From NCBI GenBank assembly GCA_035529155.1, contig DATKXF010000077.1:15174-79173 (forward strand): a stretch of DNA of 64,000 nucleotides, read 5' to 3'. This stretch comes from JAAEEP01 sp035529155 (GTDB lineage: Archaea > Thermoplasmatota > Thermoplasmata > Methanomassiliicoccales > JAAEEP01). Shown piece by piece: positions 49,001 through 56,803 of this stretch (positions are counted from its first letter, which is position 1; each line of letters begins with the position of its first letter). The notes below the pieces were generated by a model. That model worked only from the letters and a program-made list of their open reading frames with translations. It was not told where the DNA came from and ran no database searches. A program made the position numbers and the translations under genes.

Positions 49001-52000
49001 ACAATCGTATACTCGTACGGTGACCTCGATCTCAGGACCCAGGTCGCGGGAGAGCTGCTGATGGTCAACCACAACATCAGCTACTCTCAGGCCATGAGGG
49101 CGGAGGTCGATGCCGACAATGATGGTGTGTGGGATTACCACATCAACGGAGATGTGCAGATACCTTCCAGCAGCATTGACGGCACGGTGTTCTGGGACAT
49201 AGACGGCGACGGGAAGTTCAACCCAACGGTCGACGAGCCAATGACCGACGCCCAGGTAATACTCAACGGCACCTCGATCGACTTCTACGAGGAGCAGGAG
49301 GTCGATAGCTCAGGCAAGTACCTGTTCTACTCGATACCTCCAATGACCGCTGACCTGTACGCGTACAACAAGGACCGCGAGCTTGGTCTGACAGTCCAGG
49401 AGATATTCCCGCTGGCAGATCGTACCGTCGACATCCCGGTCCGGCCCAACGCCATCAACGGTACGCTGGTCTACGAGACTGGAGAACCCGCTTCCGGCGT
49501 TGTGGTGGAGATGGTGGACCTGATCAGCGGAGAGGTGACCAACAGGACGACCTCGGAGGACGGGGAGTTCCAGTTCGCCAAGCTGCTTCCAGGCAACTAC
49601 TCGCTGAGACTTCGGAATCAGGCTGTCTCCATCGGGCAGCAGGTGTTCAATCTCGAGAACGGACGCAATGTAGACAAGACCTTCACGATCTACGACTCTA
49701 TGCATATATCCGGTACGGTCAGGCTTGAGGGAACCATCACCACCAACGTGCTTGTGGGAGCGATATCCCCCACCACAGAGGTGTGGACCACCTCCGACTC
49801 CACCGGAAAATACTCCCTTCTTGTTCCAGAAGGCACCTACACCATCTACTCCATAGCGGTTAAGGCCGGTATCGAGTATGCCTGGATCGGTGCGACATCG
49901 GGCACAGGCGAGGTAACCGTGAATCCCAACCTGGTCAAGGGCAAGGTGATTACCGGGACCGTCTACGAGGGAGGAGTGCCCTCGGCGGATACGGAGATCG
50001 TGTTCGAGGAAAGGACCAGCGGCGCCAGTCTCGCCCTGATAACCAATTCCAGCGGCGGGTTCAGAACGGTGCTGCCCACGGGAACCTACTTCATGTACTC
50101 TCACACGGACTCCCACGCAATCTGGCAAGATGTCTACATCTCTTCCACGAAGAGAATGGATGTCTACCTCACCGAGGCCGTGCACCTCTCTGGAGTGGTA
50201 TGGACCGACTCCAATGGGAACGAACTCATGGGAGACCAGGAGGGAATGGAAGGAGCCACTATAACAGTGAATGATCCCGACGGCAGGGAGATCACATCGA
50301 CCTCCGATCCCGACGGACAGTACCTGGTCACCCTGGTACCGGGGAACACCTACCAGGTGAGCTTCTCTTTCGATGGTTATCAGACGGTCGAAAGGGAGTA
50401 CAAGCCACTGATGAAATCCGTGGATGAGGACATCGAGCTTGTTCCCGAGAACAGGACCATCCAGGGAAGCGCCTTCTTCGATACCACGGCTCTGGATGAC
50501 ATCGAGGTTCGCTTCTACGCGGTCGGCGGAGGGGCGGTCAACGCATCCGTGATGACCGATGCTCACGGGCTATTCAGCATATCTCTTGCTCCCGGCCAGT
50601 ACCTCGTACAGGTTGACCAGAACGTCACTCTGGGAAGCAACGCCACGCGCTGGCAGAACTACACTACTCTGACAGTGGTCATCGGGGAGAACCCAGAACC
50701 ACTTGACTTGGATGTGGTGAAGCGCGCTCGGGTCTACGGCGAGATCGTACCCGACAGGGACGTGATGACCTCCATAACCTTCGATGGACCGGAGACGAAG
50801 GAGATCAATGTTGACGGGACATTCGACATCTACCTCATTCCAGGAGTATACGACATCTATGCCTACTCTGAGAAGTTCAACGCCCGCTACGCCTCCCTGG
50901 AGAGAATGACGCTCGACCAGACATCATCACCCATCGTGATAATCACTGACAGAGCATATCCACTCGATGGCAGTCTGGTCTTCGGGGACGGACCTTTCCT
51001 GAAAGCGACACCGGTTTCCATATCCGATACAAGCGGAGCTACGCTCAGCATCAAGACCAACAACATTGGCATGTTCACTACCTACCTGCTGCCGGGCATG
51101 TACGCGATCGAGGTCAACTACAGTGCTGTAGAAAGAATAGGCCTTGAACAGAGATACCTCAGATACACGGGTTACAAGGAGGTCGACATGCTCTCTGGAA
51201 CAGAGATCGACATCGAGCTCGACAGGGACTACGACAACTCCACCGTCAGCGGAATGCTGCTAGGAACGGATGGCAACCCAGTGGCGGGTTCCTTGACCTT
51301 CACAGCAAGATCGGAGACTTCGATGAACGCCTCCGCAACGGCGACCATGGCCGGTTTCGACCTGGAGATGGCGCCGGGCGAGTACAGCGTCTACGCCAAG
51401 CAGTTCGATGGGCCAGGTGCTTACCTGGGCGTGATCGAGATCGAGCCATACGAACCGAATCTCATAACGATCCAGCTTGAGTCCGGCCTGAGGTTCAGCG
51501 GAAAGACGATCTACAGCGGGGCCCAGGGTCCAGCAAGCATTCAGATCTCTGGCGATGGAACCGTTCACCTGGAAAGCGGACCCGACGGATCCTATGAGAT
51601 ATTCCTTCCCGGAGGAAGTTACAGCGTCACCTGTTCCGCCGAAGCTGTCGAACGTGAGATGGACGTCGAGTACCTCTCCTCCTTCGAGCTGGAGCTGGAG
51701 AGCAGTACCAGCAAGACCATAGAGTTGGAGAAGCAGGTGCGCCTCGGAGTGACGGTCCAATGGAATGAGCAGGAAAAGGCCACCATCCTGCCTGGCGAGA
51801 AGGCGGTCTACACCATCACGCTGGTGAACAACGGCAATGTGAAGGACACCTACGAGCTTTCCACGCTCTTCACCTCGTGGGACGTGGAGTTCTCCCAGGA
51901 AAAGGTCACAGTGGACTTCGGCAGCCAGAACTCGGCCGTGGTCACCGCTACGATCCTGACCCCTGCCGATGCCAAGGTAGAACACGCTAAGGTCAGGATA

Positions 52001-52573
52001 TTGGCACAGTCGACCACGCAATCCAGTAAGTCCGGAAGCGTGGACGTGGATGTGAACATCATAGCGGTAAGGTCACTGAACCTCATATTCGACAAGGGCT
52101 TCCCAACATCGGGTGAGAGCTATTCCTATTCGGTGAAGCTCGACAACCTGGGCAACATCGAGGACACCTATCACATCACTGTGGCCAACGCCGAGCAGCT
52201 GGCTTCCCTGGGATGGACATACAGCTTCGCCAACACCACTGAACGTTGGATTGAGGTCACCGTGGATGCGGGCAAGCCGGCCTACTTCACAATGTCACTC
52301 ACGCCCATCAGGAGCAATCCAGATCCCGATGTTGAGCTTGTCCTGTTCGCCAGGTCTAACTCGGAGGGCACGGTTCAGAAAGCTCTTCCAGTGATACTGA
52401 ATCTGCCCCATGTGACCGTACCAGATCTCTCTGTCACCGGAACATCCGTGCACGACAGCGCGCCCACCATTCCACTGGGGACAATTGCCCTGGGAGGCGC
52501 GGCGCTTGTGCTGTTCGTGATAGTTGTGCTTCTCGGATATCAGAAGGGGGTATTCAGACGAAGAAAACGCTGA
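46076..52573 (+). CDS. aglB: Oligosaccharyltransferase AglB (STT3) with a giant extracellular repeat region
   Basis: A 2165-residue protein; archaeal AglB is usually 700-1000. The N-terminal half is a normal STT3: multiple membrane helices, the first-loop acidic site GGSDSYYHERVID (about 68-80) and the catalytic WWDYG (about 600), so it should transfer lipid-linked glycans to Asn in N-x-S/T. From about residue 915 to 1885 come roughly a dozen beta-sandwich modules like carboxypeptidase regulatory or SdrD-B domains, recognised by endings such as DENGHYSAIMPFGN, EDGEFQFAKLLPGNYSL and NVDGTFDIYLIPGVYDIYAY. Two NEW3/CARDB-like modules follow (LPGEKAVYTITLVNNGNVKD; about 1888-2120), then a membrane helix and RRRKR. 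The ectodomain is itself rich in N-x-S/T sequons. It is transcribed with the next gene. Confidence 0.92.
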   Translation: MARNRGARERPPSTNRQSMKAGFKPRFQRSWFGKNWHIIAILATILFIAFFVRTYFGYSISVDNGYLVSGGSDSYYHERVIDHVMNTGQHLVQDPMLNYPGGMRNARPPLYDWSVAVTGSLLNAFGLDSFDAMGFALVMSTAFWGTLTIIPVFLMGRAAFGNKAGLVAALLFAIMSGHIQRSVMSNADHDAMVLFFAVCSFYFLMLALMNVKGNKWVSKWGDTSSIRSGIRSYLGQNKISLLYAVLSGTMLAAVAMIWTGFAYLVVIVLVYLLVQVLVNRFRDIDSMGVVFTVGLMLLMGFAIMAPVYYQMNYWDTWFDIPFYMFMAGMIFGGYFVITRDYPWTLTIPVFMIVGGGALFVLSFTMPSLFEALITGQGYFVQSKLYSTISEAQPPDFSNLVLSFGILTFWLSFAGVIYAAMKVAKDTSPYLIFIVVWSGVSMFMAISAGRFMFNAAPAFAITAGWIAAIMIDWINFQDIPKTLSGTTGNPIQALRKAVKLRHVLGALFLAFLIIVPNVWFAMDAGIPSNSKEEYSQQVYDVMPNFLKPPDYDVVNGTSWYFGAFSYNIPLPTSYWPSAWSWFSERDSDIVPEAAKPAFLSWWDYGFEAVREGKHPTVADNFQNAYQFAGQFITCQNEDYAIAMLITRTLEETGVSDNQTIVAILESYDVDVDKVNDIMTNPSKYVKVVLDHPDIYGPYDSDLSAKNAEYSAMQVELAVIGSDNLIDLYHDLREQTGIDIGYFAIDGRLFPFTAFGYNIFYAPASLSDHRTDQFNQPYDFYQILAVDQYGETHTFENVTADMVIVDYTIEYKEMFYESMLYRTFMGYGPYDIGYTSQGIPGISGSLVNLPPMQGWNLTHFRMVYRTAYYNPYPTALVPDHPEAWRAVSWEEAVELKEKIDAGEIDGMVDMSAPTLASGVVFVQYYEGAIIEGTATTESGKPFANAWVTVLDDYGVPHHTVKTDENGHYSAIMPFGNVTIVYSYGDLDLRTQVAGELLMVNHNISYSQAMRAEVDADNDGVWDYHINGDVQIPSSSIDGTVFWDIDGDGKFNPTVDEPMTDAQVILNGTSIDFYEEQEVDSSGKYLFYSIPPMTADLYAYNKDRELGLTVQEIFPLADRTVDIPVRPNAINGTLVYETGEPASGVVVEMVDLISGEVTNRTTSEDGEFQFAKLLPGNYSLRLRNQAVSIGQQVFNLENGRNVDKTFTIYDSMHISGTVRLEGTITTNVLVGAISPTTEVWTTSDSTGKYSLLVPEGTYTIYSIAVKAGIEYAWIGATSGTGEVTVNPNLVKGKVITGTVYEGGVPSADTEIVFEERTSGASLALITNSSGGFRTVLPTGTYFMYSHTDSHAIWQDVYISSTKRMDVYLTEAVHLSGVVWTDSNGNELMGDQEGMEGATITVNDPDGREITSTSDPDGQYLVTLVPGNTYQVSFSFDGYQTVEREYKPLMKSVDEDIELVPENRTIQGSAFFDTTALDDIEVRFYAVGGGAVNASVMTDAHGLFSISLAPGQYLVQVDQNVTLGSNATRWQNYTTLTVVIGENPEPLDLDVVKRARVYGEIVPDRDVMTSITFDGPETKEINVDGTFDIYLIPGVYDIYAYSEKFNARYASLERMTLDQTSSPIVIITDRAYPLDGSLVFGDGPFLKATPVSISDTSGATLSIKTNNIGMFTTYLLPGMYAIEVNYSAVERIGLEQRYLRYTGYKEVDMLSGTEIDIELDRDYDNSTVSGMLLGTDGNPVAGSLTFTARSETSMNASATATMAGFDLEMAPGEYSVYAKQFDGPGAYLGVIEIEPYEPNLITIQLESGLRFSGKTIYSGAQGPASIQISGDGTVHLESGPDGSYEIFLPGGSYSVTCSAEAVEREMDVEYLSSFELELESSTSKTIELEKQVRLGVTVQWNEQEKATILPGEKAVYTITLVNNGNVKDTYELSTLFTSWDVEFSQEKVTVDFGSQNSAVVTATILTPADAKVEHAKVRILAQSTTQSSKSGSVDVDVNIIAVRSLNLIFDKGFPTSGESYSYSVKLDNLGNIEDTYHITVANAEQLASLGWTYSFANTTERWIEVTVDAGKPAYFTMSLTPIRSNPDPDVELVLFARSNSEGTVQKALPVILNLPHVTVPDLSVTGTSVHDSAPTIPLGTIALGGAALVLFVIVVLLGYQKGVFRRRKR

Positions 52574-53319
52574 TTTCACTACTGGCAATATCCATGATCC
52601 TGCTGGTAGCCCTGGCTCCACAGGTCCAGGCGGAGTACTCTCCCATGTACATCTCCATCGATGGGCCCATAGTCATGGGCAAGGGCGAGACCAAGATGTA
52701 CAGGGTGGATGTGGCCGGCGGACCTTCAGAAGGGAAGGGCAACTACACCTATACCACGAGCATACTGGGAACCACGGGAGGAGACGCCCACGTTCTGCCG
52801 ACCGATGGCACCTCCAACGGAACATTCTTCCTGAACGTCACCGCCAAAGGCGAGATGCCCAGAATAGTCCTCTGGGTGAACGTTACCTCGTACTTCGGAG
52901 GTGAGGAGGAGAGGAAGGTCAAGGAGTTCGCGATCGAGGTCATTGCCCCCATAGTGATCGCCGCGAAAGTGGTGAACAACGGGAACATATCCGTCAACGG
53001 GGTGCCAATGACGATCTTGGCTGACGGGAAGTCCATCTACTCCACGAGTGTGAGCCTGGATCCCGGTGCTTCCACCACCATACGGTACAACTGGACAGAT
53101 CCTTCGGTATCCAGTGGTGAGCATGTCGTTAAGCTGGTGCTCGATCCTGACCAGGAGTTCATCACATTCGTGGGAGGGGGAACGGTTTATACCACCACCA
53201 TATGGGTTGGTGAGGAGGACTGGGGCCTCTGGAACATACTGTTCGTGGTCCTGGCCATATTCCTGGCCTTCATGGCCTATACCTTCTACAGAAGGCCGTC
53301 AAGGCGCCGCAAGAAATGA
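52558..53319 (+). CDS. Secreted, membrane-anchored Ig-like protein
   Basis: A protein of about 253 residues on the outside of the cell: a signal peptide (KKTLISLLAISMILLVALAP, cleaved after VQA), two beta-sandwich-like halves with several N-x-S/T sites (NYT, NGT, NVT, NWT), and a CARDB-like segment (VNNGNISVNGVPMTILADGK). The C-terminal helix LWNILFVVLAIFLAFMAY is followed by RRPSRRRKK. The first ATG (52594) would cut off the basic n-region of the signal peptide. ACG at 52558, 6 bases after AGGGGGT and overlapping the end of aglB, gives an ideal start and is used here with caution. The pairing suggests an AglB partner or S-layer component. Confidence 0.75.
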   Translation, partial: TKKTLISLLAISMILLVALAPQVQAEYSPMYISIDGPIVMGKGETKMYRVDVAGGPSEGKGNYTYTTSILGTTGGDAHVLPTDGTSNGTFFLNVTAKGEMPRIVLWVNVTSYFGGEEERKVKEFAIEVIAPIVIAAKVVNNGNISVNGVPMTILADGKSIYSTSVSLDPGASTTIRYNWTDPSVSSGEHVVKLVLDPDQEFITFVGGGTVYTTTIWVGEEDWGLWNILFVVLAIFLAFMAYTFYRRPSRRRKK

Positions 53320-53455
53320 GAAACCTCTTCACGGGCGGGGTTCCCGCCAGTTTTGTTCCTTTTGATATTTCAATAATGCGATGCAGATCGTATACGGATG
53401 TAATCGATCGGTCTAATTAATTAAATAGGAAGTTGTGAATTGACACCTTGATATC

Positions 53456-53779
53456 ATGCCGGAGAATCTTATTGAGGTGACCGACGATAACTTCGAGGAA
53501 CTCAGAGCCAAGTACGACAAACTGGTGATCGATTGTTGGGCAGAGTGGTGTGGGCCCTGCAAGATGATCAAACCCGCCGTGGAGGAGCTAGCGGAGACCT
53601 ATCAGGATTCAATAGCCTTCGGTACCTTAGATGTGGACATGAATCCCAACACATCCAACGAAATGGACATCATGGCCATACCCACCATCCTCTACTTCAA
53701 GGACGGTAAATTGGTCGATGAGACCGTTGGTGTGGTGCCCAAGCAGGCCATCGAGGACGTCATCAAGCAGAAGCTCTAG
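53456..53779 (+). CDS. trxA: Thioredoxin
   Basis: A 107-residue thioredoxin with the active site WAEWCGPCKMIKPAVEEL (about 26-43), the cis-Pro in MAIPTILYFKDG (about 78-89) and standard length. It reduces protein disulphides. TTAATTAAATA at about 53414-53424 is the likely TATA element. Its last 4 bases overlap the convergent translin-family gene. Confidence 0.96.
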   Translation: MPENLIEVTDDNFEELRAKYDKLVIDCWAEWCGPCKMIKPAVEELAETYQDSIAFGTLDVDMNPNTSNEMDIMAIPTILYFKDGKLVDETVGVVPKQAIEDVIKQKL

Positions 53780-54393
53780 AGTCTCTTCTGCAGCTCTTCG
53801 ATCTTGTTCTCCAGCCTGCGCGAGCTCACCGCGAGGGTTATTTCCCCCCTTGTCTTCTCTACCAGAGAGCGGGCTATGTCCTGCTTCCTCCTGATGGCCA
53901 CCAGTGCTTGAGGGTAGTCGAACCTCATTATTACCAGAAACATCTCCTCCATCATGTCCAGGTAGTTCACTGCATCCTCCACATCACCTTTCCTTAGGGC
54001 GATGAGCACGAAGCGCCTGATCTCCCCGATGGAGTCGGCCAACCCCATAAGGTAAGGGGCTGGCGGAACGCCTAGCTCGTAAGGGGTGGGTAAGAGCTCT
54101 TCCTTGAAAATGGAATGAACGATAGCTGCCTCGGTCAACTCCTGCAGCGCGTCGGATACCAGTCCTGAGGTCCAGATATCTGGGTGGACTTCCAGCAGAC
54201 TCTTTAGCCTCGCCGCCTCTTCGAGGGCGGTTGCCAGCAGGTCAGAGGCATCCTCTCCCTTGTGTATGGAATGGACCGCGCCTCCGGAGAGCCGGATGAT
54301 CGCCCTGGAGGATTTGATCGCTATCTCCCTCACAGTGTCCTTCTCGTCCAGCTCATCCTGGATGCTGATGGCTATCTCGTCCAGGTTTCTCAT
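53776..54393 (-). CDS. Translin-family protein
   Basis: A 205-residue all-helical protein matching the archaeal translin family (COG2178), whose eukaryotic members bind and cut RNA with TRAX. Signatures are REIAIKSSRAIIRLSGGAVH (about 22-41) and DSIGEIRRFVLIALRKGDVE (about 123-142). Acidic residues around EMFLVIMRFDYP fit the catalytic face. It lies downstream of purD on the same strand, 37 bases away. Confidence 0.85.
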   Translation of the reverse strand: MRNLDEIAISIQDELDEKDTVREIAIKSSRAIIRLSGGAVHSIHKGEDASDLLATALEEAARLKSLLEVHPDIWTSGLVSDALQELTEAAIVHSIFKEELLPTPYELGVPPAPYLMGLADSIGEIRRFVLIALRKGDVEDAVNYLDMMEEMFLVIMRFDYPQALVAIRRKQDIARSLVEKTRGEITLAVSSRRLENKIEELQKRL

Positions 54394-54430
54394 GTTCTGG
54401 GGAAGAGTGGTCGAGGAATAAAGGCTTTCC

Positions 54431-55753
54431 CTAACCCCTTATCTCCTTCATGTGATCGATGCGCCTCTGGATGAGGTCTGGCTTTCCGATATCGTGACGT
54501 ATAGCTATCGCCTCGCCCTTGATATGGGAAAGCCCTCTCTCGCAGGCCTCCTCTGCATCTTCGATCGAATCCTCTACCCCCACGATCGCCAGGGATCTCG
54601 ATGTGGTGGTTAGGACGTGGCCCTTCTCCTCGTTGACCGAGGCGTAGTAGAGCCAGACGTCTTCTTTGCCGATAGCCTTCTCATCGACGGTTATGGGAAG
54701 CCCGGCCATTGACTTGGTGCCGTAGCCCTCCGGAACGACATACTTGCACACTGTCGCCTTCTTGGCGAATGCCGCCTTTGATCGAGAGAGAGTACCGTCC
54801 ACTATGTGGCCGCAGATGTCCACGAAGTTGGAAGTGAGTATGGGAAGTACATTCATCGCCTCCGGATCACCGAAACGCGCGTTGAACTCTATCACTCTAG
54901 GACCTTTCCTTGTCAGCATGAACTGGCCGTACAGAAATCCCACGTAGGGGCAGCCCTCATCCGCCATCGCGGTCACGGTCTTGGCCATGATGTCCATGGC
55001 TCCCTCGTAATCCTCCCGGGTCATGAAGGGAAGGCTGTGGTCCGCCATTGAGTAGGAACCCATTCCTCCAGTGTTCGGGCCTCTATCTCCCTCGTAGGCT
55101 CGCTTGTGATCCTGCACCGCGGGCATGGCCACCACGCTCTTTCCGTCGCAGAAGGCCTGCAGGGTGATTTCCTCCCCTTTCGCTCGTTCCTCGAGCACCA
55201 CCGCGCCACCGCCAATGGATTTATCCAGTATCTCCTTCACGTACTCGAGAACGGCCTCCTTGGTCAGGAGGTGCTCCCCTTGAATCTTGACGCCCTTTCC
55301 CCCGGTGAGGCCCACCGGTTTCACAGCCACCTCGCCTTCGTAACCCATCACGAATTCCTTTGTCTCTTTGTAGGAGTCGAAGACCTCGAAGTCCAGGTTC
55401 CCTGGTATTGAGTGGTTCTTCATCAGATTCCGCATGAAGCTCTTGGAGGTCTCTAATCTTGCGGCATCCTTCTTCGGAGCCACGCATCCTATCCCTTCCG
55501 CCTCCAGGGAATCGGCCAGCCCCATCTCTAGAGGGGCCTCTGGACCAATGACCGCCATCTCCACTCCCGATCTGATCGCGAAGTCGGTGACCTTCCGAAC
55601 GTCCGTCTCCTTGATGAGCTCGAATTCCTTTGAAGCCCTGGCAATGCCAGGGTTCCTGTTCTTCATGGCGGCGTATATCTCGGCACCTCCATCGTACAGG
55701 GCCCGAACGATGGCGTGCTCTCTTCCGCCCCCTCCTACAGCTAGAACTCTCAT
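54431..55753 (-). CDS. purD: Phosphoribosylamine-glycine ligase
   Basis: A 440-residue ATP-grasp enzyme for the second step of purine synthesis. The N-terminal domain begins RVLAVGGGGREHAI, the ATP-grasp region has KPVGLTGGKGVKI (about 146-158), and the metal site is VIEFNARFGDPEAM (about 279-292). The ATG at 55753 follows GGTG by 8 bases; GTG at 55762 is the alternative. Other purine genes are not nearby. Confidence 0.95.
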   Translation of the reverse strand: MRVLAVGGGGREHAIVRALYDGGAEIYAAMKNRNPGIARASKEFELIKETDVRKVTDFAIRSGVEMAVIGPEAPLEMGLADSLEAEGIGCVAPKKDAARLETSKSFMRNLMKNHSIPGNLDFEVFDSYKETKEFVMGYEGEVAVKPVGLTGGKGVKIQGEHLLTKEAVLEYVKEILDKSIGGGAVVLEERAKGEEITLQAFCDGKSVVAMPAVQDHKRAYEGDRGPNTGGMGSYSMADHSLPFMTREDYEGAMDIMAKTVTAMADEGCPYVGFLYGQFMLTRKGPRVIEFNARFGDPEAMNVLPILTSNFVDICGHIVDGTLSRSKAAFAKKATVCKYVVPEGYGTKSMAGLPITVDEKAIGKEDVWLYYASVNEEKGHVLTTTSRSLAIVGVEDSIEDAEEACERGLSHIKGEAIAIRHDIGKPDLIQRRIDHMKEIRG

Positions 55754-55837
55754 GATCCGCACCTATTGAGAGAAGAAAGACTTACCCTCTAATAAAAATT
55801 GATACGGCTGGTCAATCGCTTTCTCGCGGAATTGCCA

Positions 55838-56488
55838 TCAAAGACCGAGTGCCGACATCAATTCCTCTAGGCCTTCTCCGCTCTTGGTGCTTACCCTGAA
55901 AAGCGTCTCGCCGGCCTTGATGGCCCGAAGATCCCTCTCGAGTCTTCCCGCATCCACATCAAGATGCGGCAGGAGATCGACCTTATTCAGGACGGCAACG
56001 TCCGCGTTCAGGAAGATGAAGGGATGTTTTCTAATCATATCATCTCCTTCGGTGACGGACACCACAACCATCCTCTTGTCGGTTCCAAGAGGGAAATCGG
56101 CAGGGCAGACCAGATTGCCGACATTCTCTATGAACAGGAATTCGATCGAGTCAAGATCAAGCTTCTCCAACCCGTGCTTGACCAGGTGAGCATCCAGGTG
56201 GCACTCCTTACCGGTGTTCACATTAACCGAAGGAATCCCGGCCGACTCCAATCGCTCATAATCGTCCTGGCCGCTCACATCTCCAGCGATCGCTGCAGGT
56301 CTGAACCCCCTCTCCTTCATGATTCTCGACATCTTGATTATGAGCTCGGTCTTCCCTGCCCCTATTGAGCCAAGTACGTCCAGAGATCTGATGCCCTTGG
56401 ACCGGAGCAGATCCAAGTTCTCCTGAGAAAGTCTCCTGTTCTCTTCAAGAACATCTATCTCCATGGAGATGTCGGTTATCTTGTGCAC
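55838..56488 (-). CDS. hypB: Hydrogenase nickel-insertion GTPase HypB
   Basis: A 216-residue SIMIBI-class GTPase. P-loop VLGSIGAGKTELII (about 38-51), the Glu/His metal-site region NTGKECHLDAHLV (about 91-103), switch ENVGNLVCPADF (about 120-131) and NKVDLLPH (about 165-172) are all present. It loads nickel into [NiFe]-hydrogenase with HypA. The His-rich N-terminus of some bacteria is absent. No hydrogenase or other hyp gene is in the window. GTG at 56488 with GGGG upstream is used; ATG at 56464 is possible. Confidence 0.93.
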   Translation of the reverse strand: MHKITDISMEIDVLEENRRLSQENLDLLRSKGIRSLDVLGSIGAGKTELIIKMSRIMKERGFRPAAIAGDVSGQDDYERLESAGIPSVNVNTGKECHLDAHLVKHGLEKLDLDSIEFLFIENVGNLVCPADFPLGTDKRMVVVSVTEGDDMIRKHPFIFLNADVAVLNKVDLLPHLDVDAGRLERDLRAIKAGETLFRVSTKSGEGLEELMSALGL

Positions 56489-56803
56489 GACCCCGGACTA
56501 GCATTCCTTTAGTTAACTCTTGCTGTTCTACCCCCTCATTCCATGGCGTTTCCATCCCACCTGTGGTGATTTGATCCTGTCATCAGACAGTACCTTGACA
56601 ATAGGACATTGCCCATCCTTCTTCCTTGGTTGCTTACATTCTTAAATCCAGCTGAGAAATGAGATTCAAATGCCAAGATCGAGATGAAAGCCAGTTTACT
56701 ATCTGTATTACAGAATTGTTAAGTAAACCCTACCCGATATTTGTCAGGGACCTATTACAGGTCCGGAGGGTAAGTTTCCGATATTTGATGGGGGTAAATA
56801 ATT
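56489..56803 (+). promoter_or_regulatory. Control region upstream of the giant surface protein gene
   Basis: No gene is seen in 315 bases. Close to the start codon lie a direct repeat CCGATATTTG (56734-56743 and 56778-56787, 44 bases apart) and between them a perfect inverted repeat GGACCT-ATTAC-AGGTCC (56748-56764). GGGGGT precedes the ATG at 56804. The arrangement suggests operator sites. Confidence 0.45.

Noticed and set aside
49310..50566. 418-codon open frame antisense to aglB
   Set aside because: It mirrors the codon bias of aglB, has no SD, and its product is low in hydrophobic structure and rich in Gly/His/Arg as expected of a shadow frame.
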